This document shows positions 49,681 to 58,876 of a stretch of DNA of 64,000 nucleotides, piece after piece. The stretch comes from Streptomyces sp. NBC_00572 (GTDB lineage: Bacteria; Actinomycetota; Actinomycetes; Streptomycetales; Streptomycetaceae): positions 930,001 through 994,000 of the forward strand of contig NZ_JAPENX010000001.1 in NCBI RefSeq assembly GCF_026341815.1, in the 5' to 3' direction. A program made the translations under genes and the position numbers. A model generated the notes under the pieces. It was given only the letters and a program-made list of their open reading frames with translations. It did no database searches and was not told where the DNA came from. The first letter of the stretch is position 1. Each line of letters starts with the position of its first letter.

Positions 49681-52386
49681 ATGACCGATCCCGTAGGCAA
49701 GATTCCGAGTGAGCTCGACCAGCTCCCGGACCGTGACACCGAGGAGACCGCCGAGTGGGCGGCCTCCCTGGACGCCGTCACCAAGGCCGCCGGGCCCCAC
49801 CGGGCCGCCTACCTGATGCGCCGCACGCTCCAGCACGCCGAGGGCGCGGGCCTGGCCCTGCCCAAGCTGCTGGAGACGGACTACGTCAACACCATCCCGA
49901 CCTCCGCCGAGCCGACGGGCGCCGCCTTCGACGGCGACGAGGCCATGGAGCGCCGGATCACCGCCTGGAACCGCTGGAACGCGGCCGCGATGGTCACCCG
50001 CGGCTCGAAGTACGGCGTCGGCGGTCACATCGCCACGTTCGCGTCGGCCGCCTGGCTGTACGAGACCGGCTTCAACCACTTCTTCAAGGGCAAGGAAGCC
50101 GACGGTTCCGGCGACCAGCTCTACATCCAGGGTCACGCCGCCCCCGGCATCTACGCCCGCGCGTTCCTGGACGGCCGCCTGAACGAGGCGCACCTCGACA
50201 ACTTCCGGCAGGAGTCCGGCGGCAACGGTCTGCCCTCCTACCCGCACCCGCGCCGCCTCCCCTGGCTGTGGGAGTTCCCGACCGTCTCCATGGGTCTGGG
50301 CCCGCTCTCCGCGATCTACCAGGCGCGCTTCAACCGCTACCTGACCAACCGCGCCATCAAGGACGTCTCCGCCTCGCACGTGTGGGCGTTCCTCGGTGAC
50401 GGCGAGATGGACGAGCCCGAGTCGACCGCGGCCCTCGCCCTGGCCGCCCGCGAGGGTCTGGACAACCTGACCTTCGTCATCAACTGCAACCTGCAGCGCC
50501 TCGACGGCCCGGTCCGCGCCAACTTCAAGATCGTGCAGGAGCTGGAGGCCCAGTTCCGCGGCGCCGGCTGGAACGTCGTGAAGTCGCTGTGGGGCAACGC
50601 CTGGGACGAGCTTTTCGCGCTCGACACCACCGGCGCCCTCGTCCGCCGCCTCCGCGAGGTGCCGGACGCGCAGGTCCAGACGTACCAGACCCGCGACGCC
50701 GCCTACATCCGCCAGGACTTCTTCGGCAAGGACCCGGCGCTCGTCGCGATGGCGCAGCTGCTGAGCGACGACAAGATCCTGGAGTGCTTCCACCTCTCCC
50801 GCGGTGGCCACGAGCCGCGCAAGGTGTACGCCGCGTACAAGGCCGCCGTGGAGTTCAAGGGCGCGCCGACGGTCATCCTCGCGCAGACCGTCAAGGGCTT
50901 CACCCTCGGTGAGGGCTTCGCGTCGAAGAACGCGAACCACCAGATGAAGAAGCTCTCGAACGACGAGTTCAAGAACATGCGTGACCTTCTTGAGCTGCCC
51001 ATCTCGGACGCGCAGTTCGCCGACGGTCAGGTGCCTTACGGCCACCCCGGCGTCGACTCCCCCGAGGTCCGCTACCTCCAGGAGCGCCGCGCGGCCCTCG
51101 GCGGCCCGGCCCCGGCCCGCCGTACCCACGCGATCGCCCCGCTGCCGGCCCCGGCCGAGAAGGCCTTCACCGCCTTCGACAAGGGCTCCGGCACGCAGTC
51201 GATGGCGACCACGATGGCGTTCGTCCGTCTGATCAAGGATCTGATCCGCGACAAGGAGACCGGCAAGCGCTGGGTCCCGATCGTCCCGGACGAGGCCCGT
51301 ACCTTCGGTATGGAGTCGCTGTTCCCGTCGCTCGGCATCTACTCGCCGAAGGGCCAGACGTACGAGCCGGTCGACCGCGACCAGCTGATGTACTACAAGG
51401 AGGCCGTCAACGGCCAGATCCTCAACGAGGGGATCACCGAGGCCGGTTCGATGGCCGACTTCATCGCCGCGTCCACCGCGTACTCCACGCACGGCGAAGC
51501 GATGATCCCGTTCTACATCTTCTACTCGATGTTCGGCTGGCAGCGCACCGCCGACCAGATGTGGCAGCTCGGCGACCAGCTCGGCCGCGGCTTCCTCGTC
51601 GGCGCCACCGCGGGCCGTACGACCCTGACCGGTGAGGGCCTCCAGCACGCCGACGGCCACTCGCCGGTGATCGCGGCCACCAACCCGGCCGCCCTGACGT
51701 ACGACCCGGCGTTCGCCTACGAGGTCGCGACCATCGTCAAGGAGGGTCTGCGCCGGATGTACGGCGAGGCCGCCGAGGGCGAGGACCAGAACGTCTTCTA
51801 CTACCTCACCGTCTACAACGAGCCGATGCCGCAGCCGGCCAAGCCGTCCGGCATCGACGAGGGCATCGTCAAGGGCCTCTACCGCTTCAACACGGCGGAG
51901 TCGGCCGGTCTCGACCTCCCCGCGAACGCCTCGCGCATCCAGCTCCTCTCCTCCGGTACGGCCATCCACTGGGCCCTGGAGGCGCAGAAGCTGCTCGCCG
52001 CCGAGTGGGGTGTGGGCGCCGACGTGTGGTCCGCGACCTCCTGGACGGAGCTGCGGCGCGACGCCCTCGACGCCGACGCGGCGCTGCTGCGCGGCGAGGA
52101 GCAGGTGCCGTACATCCGCAAGGCGCTCGAAGGCGTCGAGTCCCCGGTCCTCGCGGTCTCCGACTACATGCGCCAGGTCCCGGACCAGATCGCGCAGTGG
52201 GTCGAGCAGGACTGGTCCTCGCTGGGCGCCGACGGCTTCGGCCTCTCGGACACCCGTGACGCGGCCCGCCGCCACTTCGGCGTCGACGCCCAGTCGATCG
52301 TCGTCGCGGCCCTCGCGCAGCTCGCCCGCCGCGGCGAGGTCCCGGCCTCGGCCGTGAAGGAGGCGCGCGAGCGCTACGGCCTGTAG
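49681..52386 (+). CDS. aceE: Pyruvate dehydrogenase E1 (homodimeric type) AceE
   Basis: 901 residues, ATG start. It decarboxylates pyruvate with thiamine diphosphate and acetylates the E2 lipoyl group. The TPP motif GDGEMDEPESTAAL ... FVINCNLQRLDGPV (about residues 235-280) and GSKYGVGGHIATF, SGGNGLPSYPHPRRLP and STAYSTHGEAMIPFYIFYSMFG match the E. coli AceE-type. Length is standard. Monocistronic, behind the twin palindromes; E3 and E2 genes lie 3 kb upstream. Confidence 0.97.
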   Translation: MTDPVGKIPSELDQLPDRDTEETAEWAASLDAVTKAAGPHRAAYLMRRTLQHAEGAGLALPKLLETDYVNTIPTSAEPTGAAFDGDEAMERRITAWNRWNAAAMVTRGSKYGVGGHIATFASAAWLYETGFNHFFKGKEADGSGDQLYIQGHAAPGIYARAFLDGRLNEAHLDNFRQESGGNGLPSYPHPRRLPWLWEFPTVSMGLGPLSAIYQARFNRYLTNRAIKDVSASHVWAFLGDGEMDEPESTAALALAAREGLDNLTFVINCNLQRLDGPVRANFKIVQELEAQFRGAGWNVVKSLWGNAWDELFALDTTGALVRRLREVPDAQVQTYQTRDAAYIRQDFFGKDPALVAMAQLLSDDKILECFHLSRGGHEPRKVYAAYKAAVEFKGAPTVILAQTVKGFTLGEGFASKNANHQMKKLSNDEFKNMRDLLELPISDAQFADGQVPYGHPGVDSPEVRYLQERRAALGGPAPARRTHAIAPLPAPAEKAFTAFDKGSGTQSMATTMAFVRLIKDLIRDKETGKRWVPIVPDEARTFGMESLFPSLGIYSPKGQTYEPVDRDQLMYYKEAVNGQILNEGITEAGSMADFIAASTAYSTHGEAMIPFYIFYSMFGWQRTADQMWQLGDQLGRGFLVGATAGRTTLTGEGLQHADGHSPVIAATNPAALTYDPAFAYEVATIVKEGLRRMYGEAAEGEDQNVFYYLTVYNEPMPQPAKPSGIDEGIVKGLYRFNTAESAGLDLPANASRIQLLSSGTAIHWALEAQKLLAAEWGVGADVWSATSWTELRRDALDADAALLRGEEQVPYIRKALEGVESPVLAVSDYMRQVPDQIAQWVEQDWSSLGADGFGLSDTRDAARRHFGVDAQSIVVAALAQLARRGEVPASAVKEARERYGL

Positions 52387-52410
52387 TCCGGCCGCCCGAT
52401 CCGGTCCTGA

Positions 52411-52450
52411 GGGCCGCGCCCGTACGTCACTTCTCGTACGGACGCGGCCC
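52411..52450. terminator. Bidirectional hairpin between aceE and the kinase gene
   Basis: GGGCCGCG..CGTACG (52411-52426) pairs with CGTACG..CGCGGCCC (52435-52450), each arm with a two-base mismatch. Confidence 0.82.
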
Positions 52451-52483
52451 TTCGGCGTGACCCGTCGGACCGGTCCAGCCTCG

Positions 52484-53932
52484 TCAGGCCTTGCGGAACC
52501 CGGCACGGTCGGGTGGGGGCCCGGCCTCGCCCCGGTCCGCCGAGGCGGGGCCGGAGGCCGTTTCCGACAGGGCGGAGAGCCCGCGGTGAAGTGCTTCGAG
52601 CTCGCGGAGGGTGCCCTCGCGCTGCTGTGCCAGGGAGCCGAGCGGCTGGTACTTGCTGTCGGCCAGGAGCTCGCCGATGGAGGAGCGCAGCTCCGCGACG
52701 TCCCCGAGCCCGGCCGCCAGCTCGGCACGGGACTCCTCCAGAAGGGCATCCGCCTCCGCACGCGCGTCGGCCACCACCTGCCGGGCCCGGCGCTCCGAGT
52801 CCCTCCGCAGCTTCACCGCCTCCAGCCGGAGCTGCTCAGCCCGGTGCTCGATCTCCGCGAGGCGCTCCTCCGCCTTCGCCTGGCGCGTGGCCAGATCCTG
52901 CTCCGCCTGCTCGCGCCGCTTCTTCAGGTGGGTCTCGAAATCCGCCGCCGCCTGCGAGGCCTTGGTGCGGGTTTCGTCGAAGAGGGCGTCCGCCGCGTCG
53001 CGTCTGGCCCGCGCCTCCCGTTCGGCCTCGGCGAGGATCCGGTCACGCTCGGCGCCCACGTCGGTGGCCATGAGCGCCCCGGGCGCCGTCGAGGGGGCCA
53101 GGTCGTGGAGCCGGGCCAGCAGGTCCTTCGCGGAGGCGGGCCGGTGCCCCGGTTCGCGGGCGAGCAGGTCCATGACGAGCGCGCTGAGACCGTCCGGGAT
53201 TCCGGGCACGTGGTGGTGCGGCGGGCGTTCCGTGCCGTGGAGCTTCTGGTTGATCAGGCCGAGCATGTTGTCGGCCGCGAAGGGCGCGCGGCCGGTGAGG
53301 GCGAAGTAGAGCACGCAGCCCAGGGAGTACAGGTCGGTGCGGTGGTCGACGGACCGTTCGCCGAGCGCCTGTTCCGGTGACATGTAGAGGAGCGTGCCGA
53401 TCGCGACGCCGGTCCCGGTGAGCCCGCCGATCCGGACGGTGTCCCCGAGGAACTTGGCGATGCCGAAGTCGAGGATCCTGAGGTCGCCGTCCTCGTCGAA
53501 CATCACGTTGTCCGGCTTGAGGTCCCGGTGGACGATCCGCCGGGAGTGGGCCGCGTCGAGGGCGGTGGCGAGCTGCCGGGCCCAGTCGACGGTGACGGTC
53601 CAGTGCGGGCGGTCCTCGTGGACGGCCCGGGTGAGCGTACGGCCGGTCAGCCGCTCCATGACCAGGTACAGGGCCCGTTCGCCGTCGATCTCGGTCGCTC
53701 CGCAGTCGTACGCGGCGACCGCGTACCGGCCGGGCAGGCTCGCCGCGGAGCGGATCTCGCGGCGGAAACGCAGAAAGGTCTCCTCCTCGCCCATCTCGGG
53801 CAGCGCGGTGACGAGTTTGACCGCCACGTCCCGATGCATCCGGCGGTCCAGGGCGCTCCACACCTGGCCCATCCCGCCGCGTCCGAGCCGGGTCTCCAGC
53901 TCGTACCGGCCGTCCAGCACCGTCCCCCTCAT
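52484..53932 (-). CDS. Hanks-type Ser/Thr protein kinase with C-terminal coiled coil
   Basis: 482 residues from the ATG at 53932, which has GGGGGAGG seven bases upstream; the ATG five codons earlier lies ahead of that site. The kinase domain (8-265) is complete: LGRGGMGQVW, VAVKLV (Lys39), VHRDLKPDN and DFGIAKF. After a Pro/Ala linker, residues about 285-440 are a continuous Arg/Glu/Ala-rich coiled coil, and the last 30 residues are Pro-rich. No membrane segment, PASTA or NHL domain is present, so this is a cytosolic kinase whose partner binds the coil. Convergent with aceE and divergent from the WYL regulator gene. Confidence 0.92.
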   Translation of the reverse strand: MRGTVLDGRYELETRLGRGGMGQVWSALDRRMHRDVAVKLVTALPEMGEEETFLRFRREIRSAASLPGRYAVAAYDCGATEIDGERALYLVMERLTGRTLTRAVHEDRPHWTVTVDWARQLATALDAAHSRRIVHRDLKPDNVMFDEDGDLRILDFGIAKFLGDTVRIGGLTGTGVAIGTLLYMSPEQALGERSVDHRTDLYSLGCVLYFALTGRAPFAADNMLGLINQKLHGTERPPHHHVPGIPDGLSALVMDLLAREPGHRPASAKDLLARLHDLAPSTAPGALMATDVGAERDRILAEAEREARARRDAADALFDETRTKASQAAADFETHLKKRREQAEQDLATRQAKAEERLAEIEHRAEQLRLEAVKLRRDSERRARQVVADARAEADALLEESRAELAAGLGDVAELRSSIGELLADSKYQPLGSLAQQREGTLRELEALHRGLSALSETASGPASADRGEAGPPPDRAGFRKA

Positions 53933-54004
53933 CGTGCCCTCCCCCATGGCCCCTTCGGACTGCTGTGCCCCGTGAGCCACAGTATCGATGGGAGGGTGGG
54001 TTTC

Positions 54005-54964
54005 ATGCGCGCCGCCCGTCTGATCAAGTTGGTCCTTCTCCTCCAGTCCCGTCCTTCGATGACGGCGGCCGAACTCGCCGCCGAGCTGGAGGTGTCGGAG
54101 CGCACCATCACCCGCGATGCCCTGGCCCTCTCGGAGGCGGGGGTTCCCGTGTACGCGGACCGGGGCAGGGCCGGCGGGTACCGGCTCGTCGGCGGCTACC
54201 GCACGCGTCTCACGGGCCTGGCGCGCGGCGAGGCCGAGGCGCTGTTCCTGTCCGGACTGCCGGGCGCGCTGCGGGACATGGGCCTGGAGGACGCGGCGTC
54301 GGCGGCCCGGCTGAAGGTGTCCGCGGCGCTGCTGCCCTCGCTGCGCGACGCCCCGGACTCGGTGGCGCAGCGCTTTCTGCTCGACGCGCCCGGCTGGTAC
54401 CAGGAGCCGGAGACCCCGGAGTTGCTGCCGCCGATCGCGGAGGCGGTCTGGGACGACCGGCTGCTCTCCGCCCGCTACCGGCGGGGCGACCGTGAGGTGG
54501 ACCGCGAGCTCGCCCCGTACGGCCTCGTCCTGAAGGCGGGCGTCTGGTACCTGTGCGCGCGGTCCGGTACGGCGTTCCGTACGTACCGGGTGGACCGCTT
54601 CACGGCCGTCGCCCTGTCCGGGGAACACTTCGTACGGGACGAGGGGTTCGCCCTGCCGGACTTCTGGGCCGACCGTGCGGCGGAGTTCGCCCGGTCGATC
54701 CTGCGCGCCGAGATCGTCGTACGGCTCACGGAGGCGGGGGCCCGCAGACTCCCGTACGTGACGGACCGCGGCGCCGCCGAGGAGGCCCTGGCGGCGGGGG
54801 TGACCGAGGACGGCGGGGTACGGGTGGTCCTCCCGGTGGAGAGCGAGGAGGTCGCCTTCTCGCAGCTGCTCACGCTCGGCGCGGAGGCCGAGGTACTGGC
54901 ACCGGCCTCCTTGCGCGCCCGGTTCGGGGAGGCGGCTCGCGCCATGGCCGCGCTCTACGGGTAG
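54005..54964 (+). CDS. HTH/WYL-domain transcriptional regulator (YafY family)
   Basis: 319 residues from the ATG at 54005 with GGGAGGG upstream. The N-terminal HTH (LIKLVLLLQSRPSMTAAELAAEL, VSERTITRDALALSEAG) is followed by a WYL domain (LLSARYRR, LAPYGLVLKAGVWYLCARS, TYRVDRF) thought to bind nucleic acid or nucleotide ligands, and a C-terminal WCX-like extension. It lies divergent from the kinase gene and 28 bases from the convergent SDR gene. Targets unknown. Confidence 0.93.
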   Translation: MRAARLIKLVLLLQSRPSMTAAELAAELEVSERTITRDALALSEAGVPVYADRGRAGGYRLVGGYRTRLTGLARGEAEALFLSGLPGALRDMGLEDAASAARLKVSAALLPSLRDAPDSVAQRFLLDAPGWYQEPETPELLPPIAEAVWDDRLLSARYRRGDREVDRELAPYGLVLKAGVWYLCARSGTAFRTYRVDRFTAVALSGEHFVRDEGFALPDFWADRAAEFARSILRAEIVVRLTEAGARRLPYVTDRGAAEEALAAGVTEDGGVRVVLPVESEEVAFSQLLTLGAEAEVLAPASLRARFGEAARAMAALYG

Positions 54965-54992
54965 TCGGTCCGTCGGTCTCCGCGTGGTCGGT

Positions 54993-55922
54993 CTAGCGGT
55001 AGTCGTTCACGTCCGGCTTTCCCGTCTCGCCGGCGAGGATGAAGCCCCAGGCGTCCGGCCGCGAGCCGTCCGCGTCGGTGAAGCCGTACTCCCCCGCGAG
55101 CTGTCCGCTCGACAGCGACTGTCCGTTCCAGCGGTGCCGGTCGGGGTCGGCGGCGAGAGCGGCGACCGCCCGTCCCACGTACACCGGTGATTCGGCGATC
55201 GCGAAGTCCGGGATCTTCCCGACGGCGTCGCGCCAGTTCTCCTCCGTGACGCCGAACCCGGCGAGCATCTGCTCGGACCTGAGCCAGCCGGGGGTGACGG
55301 AGACCGCCGTGCCGCCGTACTCCTCCAGTTCCTTGCCGAGGCCGAAGGCCATCCGGATCGGGGCGTTCTTGGCGAGGTCGTAGAAGAGGTTCTCGCGGAA
55401 GCGGGTGCCGTTGTACTCGGACGTGCCGTCGGTGACCTCGACGACGAGCCCGCCCCCGTTCCGGATGAGCAGCGGGATGGCCGTGTGCGAGGTGATGGCG
55501 TGCGTCCGCACCCCGAGTTCGAGCATCCGGAGGCCGCCGGTGAGGTCGTTCTCCCAGGTCTTCCTGCCGAAGACGAGGAGGTGCTCGCCGCCCCACACGT
55601 CGTTGACGAGGACGTCGAGCCGCCCCTGCTCCCGGTCGATCCGGTCGACCAGCGCGCGGACCTGCTCGACGTCCAGATGGTCGGTGGGGACGGCGATGCC
55701 CTCGCCGCCGGCCGCCGTCACCAGTTCGGCCGTCTCCTCGATGGTCTCGGTGGCCCGGCCGACCTCGCTGAGCTTCTCCCGCGTGGTCCGCCCGGTGACG
55801 TACACCGTGGCTCCGGCCGCGCCGAGCTGGACGGCGATGCCCCGTCCGGCGCCCCGGGTGGCTCCGGCGACCAGGCAGATCCGTCCCCGCAGGCTCTTCG
55901 TGTCGTTCGTCTCCGTCGTCAT
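54993..55922 (-). CDS. SDR-family NAD(P)-dependent oxidoreductase
   Basis: 309 residues from the ATG at 55922. The dinucleotide-binding TGxxxGxG-type motif appears as VAGATRGAGRGIAVQ, with DVLVNDVWG in the middle (NNAG replaced by NDVWG). The usual YxxxK is represented by NLFYDLAKNAPIRM, so the catalytic Tyr-Lys pair is plausible. Longer than classical SDRs because of a C-terminal extension (NGQSLSSGQLAGEYGFTD). The substrate is unknown. Convergent with the WYL regulator. Confidence 0.88.
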   Translation of the reverse strand: MTTETNDTKSLRGRICLVAGATRGAGRGIAVQLGAAGATVYVTGRTTREKLSEVGRATETIEETAELVTAAGGEGIAVPTDHLDVEQVRALVDRIDREQGRLDVLVNDVWGGEHLLVFGRKTWENDLTGGLRMLELGVRTHAITSHTAIPLLIRNGGGLVVEVTDGTSEYNGTRFRENLFYDLAKNAPIRMAFGLGKELEEYGGTAVSVTPGWLRSEQMLAGFGVTEENWRDAVGKIPDFAIAESPVYVGRAVAALAADPDRHRWNGQSLSSGQLAGEYGFTDADGSRPDAWGFILAGETGKPDVNDYR

Positions 55923-56021
55923 GGGCACCAGACTTACAGGAAAGTACGACACCTTCTGTCTGGATTCATTTCGGGCTTTCCGGGTGCGTCGCCCCTCCCG
56001 AGCCACGATGCTGGTCCCGTG

Positions 56022-56543
56022 ATGGACGAGACCGAGTTCTGGGAGATCATCGACGCCAGCCGCGAGGACGCCGAGGGCGACCCCGAGGAACAGGCCGACC
56101 TGCTCGTGGAACGGCTGACCCGGCTGGACCCCGACTCCGTGCTCGACTACGCACGCCATTTCGAGGCCCGCTACAACCGCGCGTACCTCTGGGATCTGTG
56201 GGGCGCGGCCGCCGTGCTGTTCGACGGGGCCGGTGACGAGACCTTCGACTCGTTCCGCTGCTGGCTCATCGGCCAGGGCCGGGAGGTCTACGAGGGCGCG
56301 GTGCACGAACCGGACGCGCTCGCGGAGCTGCTCGGCGACTTCGACGTGGAGATCGACGGGGACGGTGAGGAGATCGGTTTCGCGGCGGACGAGGCGTACG
56401 AGCAGCTGACCGGCGCCGAGACCCCCGACCTGGGCATTCCGATGCCGGGCGGGGAGCCGCTGGGTGCGCCGTTCGACCTGGAGGACGACGACGTGCTCGC
56501 GTCCCGCTTCCCTCGGCTGTGGGAGCGCTTCGGAGCGGCGTAG
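56022..56543 (+). CDS. DUF4240 domain protein
   Basis: 173 residues, very acidic. MDETEFWEIIDASREDA is the DUF4240 start, with YLWDLWGAAAVL and DETFDSFRCWLIGQGREVYE in the middle. The family is widespread in Streptomyces and unrelated in any known way to its neighbours. The ATG at 56022 directly follows a possible GTG; no strong ribosome site is visible. Confidence 0.9.
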   Translation: MDETEFWEIIDASREDAEGDPEEQADLLVERLTRLDPDSVLDYARHFEARYNRAYLWDLWGAAAVLFDGAGDETFDSFRCWLIGQGREVYEGAVHEPDALAELLGDFDVEIDGDGEEIGFAADEAYEQLTGAETPDLGIPMPGGEPLGAPFDLEDDDVLASRFPRLWERFGAA

Positions 56544-56545
56544 CG

Positions 56546-56586
56546 CGACCACGGATCCTGGGACCCGCCCCCGGGATCCGCGGTCG
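56546..56586. terminator. Hairpin after the DUF4240 gene
   Basis: CGACC-A-CGGATCC pairs with GGATCCG-C-GGTCG around a 14-base loop; each arm has one unpaired base. Confidence 0.7.
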
Positions 56587-56709
56587 TCCGTCGGTCCGTC
56601 CGGCGCTCTCAGCGAGCTCGGCAACCTGCCGCCGATGGTGGTCCGGAGCGGTCTTGCGCGCGGTCCGTGAGGGCCTCGACGGAGGCGGGGTCGGCGAGGA
56701 CGGGCTTCG

Positions 56710-57504
56710 TCAGAAGTGCGTCCCGCCGTCGACGCGGACCTCGGTGCCGGTGATGAACTTTCCGTCCTCGCTGGCCAGCATCGCGACGACGCCGGCGACG
56801 GTCTCGGGGCCGGCGAAGCCCTGGCCGAGGGCGGGGGCGAGCTTCGCGAAGAGGGACCAGTCGGCGTCCTCGGGGATGCCGGGGCCGACACTCTGGCGGC
56901 TGGCGCCGGTGCCGTCGGTCATGCCGGAGGAGATGGAGCCGGGCTGGACGGCGGTGAAGCGGATGCCCTGCTTGGCGTACTCGGAGGCGAGCGCGTGGGT
57001 CATGGACTGGATGCCGCCCTTGCTGGCCGCGTAGGCCGCCATGTAGGGGTGGGCGAACATCGCGGAGGTGGAGGAGAAGTTCACGACGGCTGAGCCGTCG
57101 CCCTCCAGGAGGGCGGGGATCGCCTCGCGGATCATCAGGAACGTGCCGGTGAGGTTGATCCGTATGACCTGCTCGAACGAGTCGAGGCTCGTCTCGTGGG
57201 TGTGCGAGGAGCGCAGGATGCCGGCCGCGTTGACCAGCACGTCCAGGCCGCCGAGCGCCGCTACGGCGGCGGCGACTCCGGCGCGTACGGAGGCCTCGTC
57301 GGCGACGTTCAGGACGACCGTGGTGAGGCGGTCGGCGGCGTCGCCGGCCTTGGCGACGGTGTCCTTGAGGCCGTCCTCGCTGATGTCCGCGGCGACGACC
57401 CGGCCGCCCTCGGCGAGCACGCGCAGGACGGTGGCCTGGCCGATGCCGGAGCCGCCGCCGGTGATGAGGGCGCGGCGTCCTACGTAACGGGTCAGCTGGT
57501 TCAT
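56710..57504 (-). CDS. Classical SDR-family oxidoreductase
   Basis: 264 residues. ITGGGSGIGQATV is the cofactor loop, DVLVNAAGIL the structural motif, and NFSSTSAMFAHPYMAAYAASKGG supplies the catalytic Ser-Tyr-Lys. It ends with ITGTEVRVDGGTHF, the canonical C-terminus of FabG-like enzymes, so a 3-ketoacyl or steroid-like alcohol/ketone substrate is possible. It is divergent from a TetR gene with two inverted repeats between, so it is probably the main target of that repressor. Confidence 0.93.
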   Translation of the reverse strand: MNQLTRYVGRRALITGGGSGIGQATVLRVLAEGGRVVAADISEDGLKDTVAKAGDAADRLTTVVLNVADEASVRAGVAAAVAALGGLDVLVNAAGILRSSHTHETSLDSFEQVIRINLTGTFLMIREAIPALLEGDGSAVVNFSSTSAMFAHPYMAAYAASKGGIQSMTHALASEYAKQGIRFTAVQPGSISSGMTDGTGASRQSVGPGIPEDADWSLFAKLAPALGQGFAGPETVAGVVAMLASEDGKFITGTEVRVDGGTHF

Positions 57505-57573
57505 GGCGGCAACCTCTCGATGTCGGGCTTCCGACCGGGATTTTCCGGGGGAGGCTGCCACCGTACGCCCAAG

Positions 57574-57615
57574 TGGCACGTTTTGCCATAGTTGCACTCC
57601 GTGCACATCATGCAC
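57574..57615. promoter_or_regulatory. Two inverted repeats between the SDR and TetR genes
   Basis: TGGCA-N5-TGCCA (57574-57588) and GTGCA-N5-TGCAC (57601-57615) each have perfect 5-base arms with 5-base spacers, centres 27 bp apart. They lie in the 143-bp divergent region, so they are candidate operators for the TetR protein. Confidence 0.6.
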
Positions 57616-57647
57616 GTCTGACAGACCGCGGGCGTACGCTTCGTACG

Positions 57648-58352
57648 GTGAGCACCAAGCCCGAGGGCGCCACGCCCCCCACCCGGACGCTGACGGAGCG
57701 CCGCAAGGCCGCCACCCAGCTGGACATCGCGCGCGCCGCCGCCGAGCTCTTCACGGAGCACGGCCCCGACGGCACCACGGCCGAGGACATCGCCCTGCGG
57801 GCCGGGGTCGCCCTGCGCACCTTCTACCGGTACTTCCGCTCCAAGCAGGACGCCGTGGCCCCGCTCCTCGCGGGCGGCGGCGACCGCTGGCGCGAACTCC
57901 TCGCCGCGACGGCGACGACAGCCACAACGGCGACGACAGCCGCGACGGAACCGGGCGCGGGACTTCCCGAGGCCCTCGAACGCTCGATCGCCGCGTCGCT
58001 GACCCCCGGGGACGCGGCGGCCGAGGAGGGGCTGCGCTGGACGCGCGGGCTGCTGCGCGCGGCCGCCGAGGACCCGGCGCTGCGGGCCGTCTGGTACCGG
58101 GTCAACCAGGAGTCGGAGGAGCGGCTGCGCGAGGTCGTCGCCGGGCTCGCGGGACCGGGTGCGGACCCGCTGGAGGTACGGCTCGCGGCTGCGGCGGCCA
58201 CGGACGCCATCCGGATCGCCCTGGAGTCCTGGGCGGAGACGGACGCACCGGTACGCGGCGAGGGCGCCCCGGGGGAGCTCGCGGTCCGGTGCCTGCGGGA
58301 GCTGATGGGCGGGATGCGGCTGTTGAACCCGGGTTCAGCGGGTGGCGAGTGA
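57648..58352 (+). CDS. TetR-family transcriptional repressor
   Basis: 234 residues from the GTG at 57648. The N-terminal HTH (DIARAAAELFTEHGPDGTTAEDIALRAGVALRTFYRYF) is canonical, and the C-terminal ligand domain is helical with an Ala/Thr-rich insertion (TATTATTATTA near residue 85) created by a short tandem DNA repeat. TACGCT at 57634-57639 and the lack of a ribosome site suggest a leaderless mRNA. Divergent SDR gene is the likely target. Its last 18 bases overlap the convergent acetyltransferase gene. Confidence 0.92.
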   Translation: MSTKPEGATPPTRTLTERRKAATQLDIARAAAELFTEHGPDGTTAEDIALRAGVALRTFYRYFRSKQDAVAPLLAGGGDRWRELLAATATTATTATTAATEPGAGLPEALERSIAASLTPGDAAAEEGLRWTRGLLRAAAEDPALRAVWYRVNQESEERLREVVAGLAGPGADPLEVRLAAAAATDAIRIALESWAETDAPVRGEGAPGELAVRCLRELMGGMRLLNPGSAGGE

Positions 58353-58838
58353 CCGGCCCATGAGGATGTCGTCCACGTACGCCCCGGCCAGGAAGAGCTC
58401 CCCCGGCAGGACGCCCTCGACCGCGAAGCCCTCGGAGGCGTAGAGCGCGCGGGCCGGGGCGTTGTGGCCGAGCACCCGGAGCGTCATCCGCACGGCGCCG
58501 TCCGCCCGCGCCTTGTCCATCGCGGCCCGCAGCAGCGTCCGCGCCACGCCGAGCCCCCGCGCGGACTCGGCGACCACGAGGCCCTGGATCTGCCGGACGT
58601 GGGCGGTGGCGGCGAGCGGGGTCGGCGGCACCACCCGGATGTAGCCGACGATCACGCCCTCGCGCACGGCGAGGAGGTAGTCCTCAGGCAGATGGGGGTC
58701 GTCGAAGAAAGGGCTGTACGGCGGGACCGGGGCGGGCAGCACCGCGTGCAGGGTCGACCAGGCGGCCCGGTCGAGCTCGGCGAGGGCGGCGTCGTCCGCG
58801 GGGTCGGCGGGGCGTATCAGCGTCTCCGGCACGATCAT
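58335..58838 (-). CDS. GNAT-family N-acetyltransferase
   Basis: 167 residues from the ATG at 58838; a GTG nine bases upstream is an alternative. The acetyl-CoA-binding motif A is in QGLVVAESARGLGVARTLLRAA, with VRQIQ before it and NAPARALYASEGFAVEG after it. The substrate cannot be told from sequence. Convergent with the TetR gene (18-bp overlap). Confidence 0.9.
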   Translation of the reverse strand: MIVPETLIRPADPADDAALAELDRAAWSTLHAVLPAPVPPYSPFFDDPHLPEDYLLAVREGVIVGYIRVVPPTPLAATAHVRQIQGLVVAESARGLGVARTLLRAAMDKARADGAVRMTLRVLGHNAPARALYASEGFAVEGVLPGELFLAGAYVDDILMGRSLATR

Positions 58839-58876
58839 GGCGGCCACTGTGCCACGTACCGGCCGGGGAGGGCAGG

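Noticed and set aside
49606..52761. Open frame of over 1000 codons opposite aceE
   Set aside because: Antisense shadow; the plus-strand frame carries all AceE motifs.
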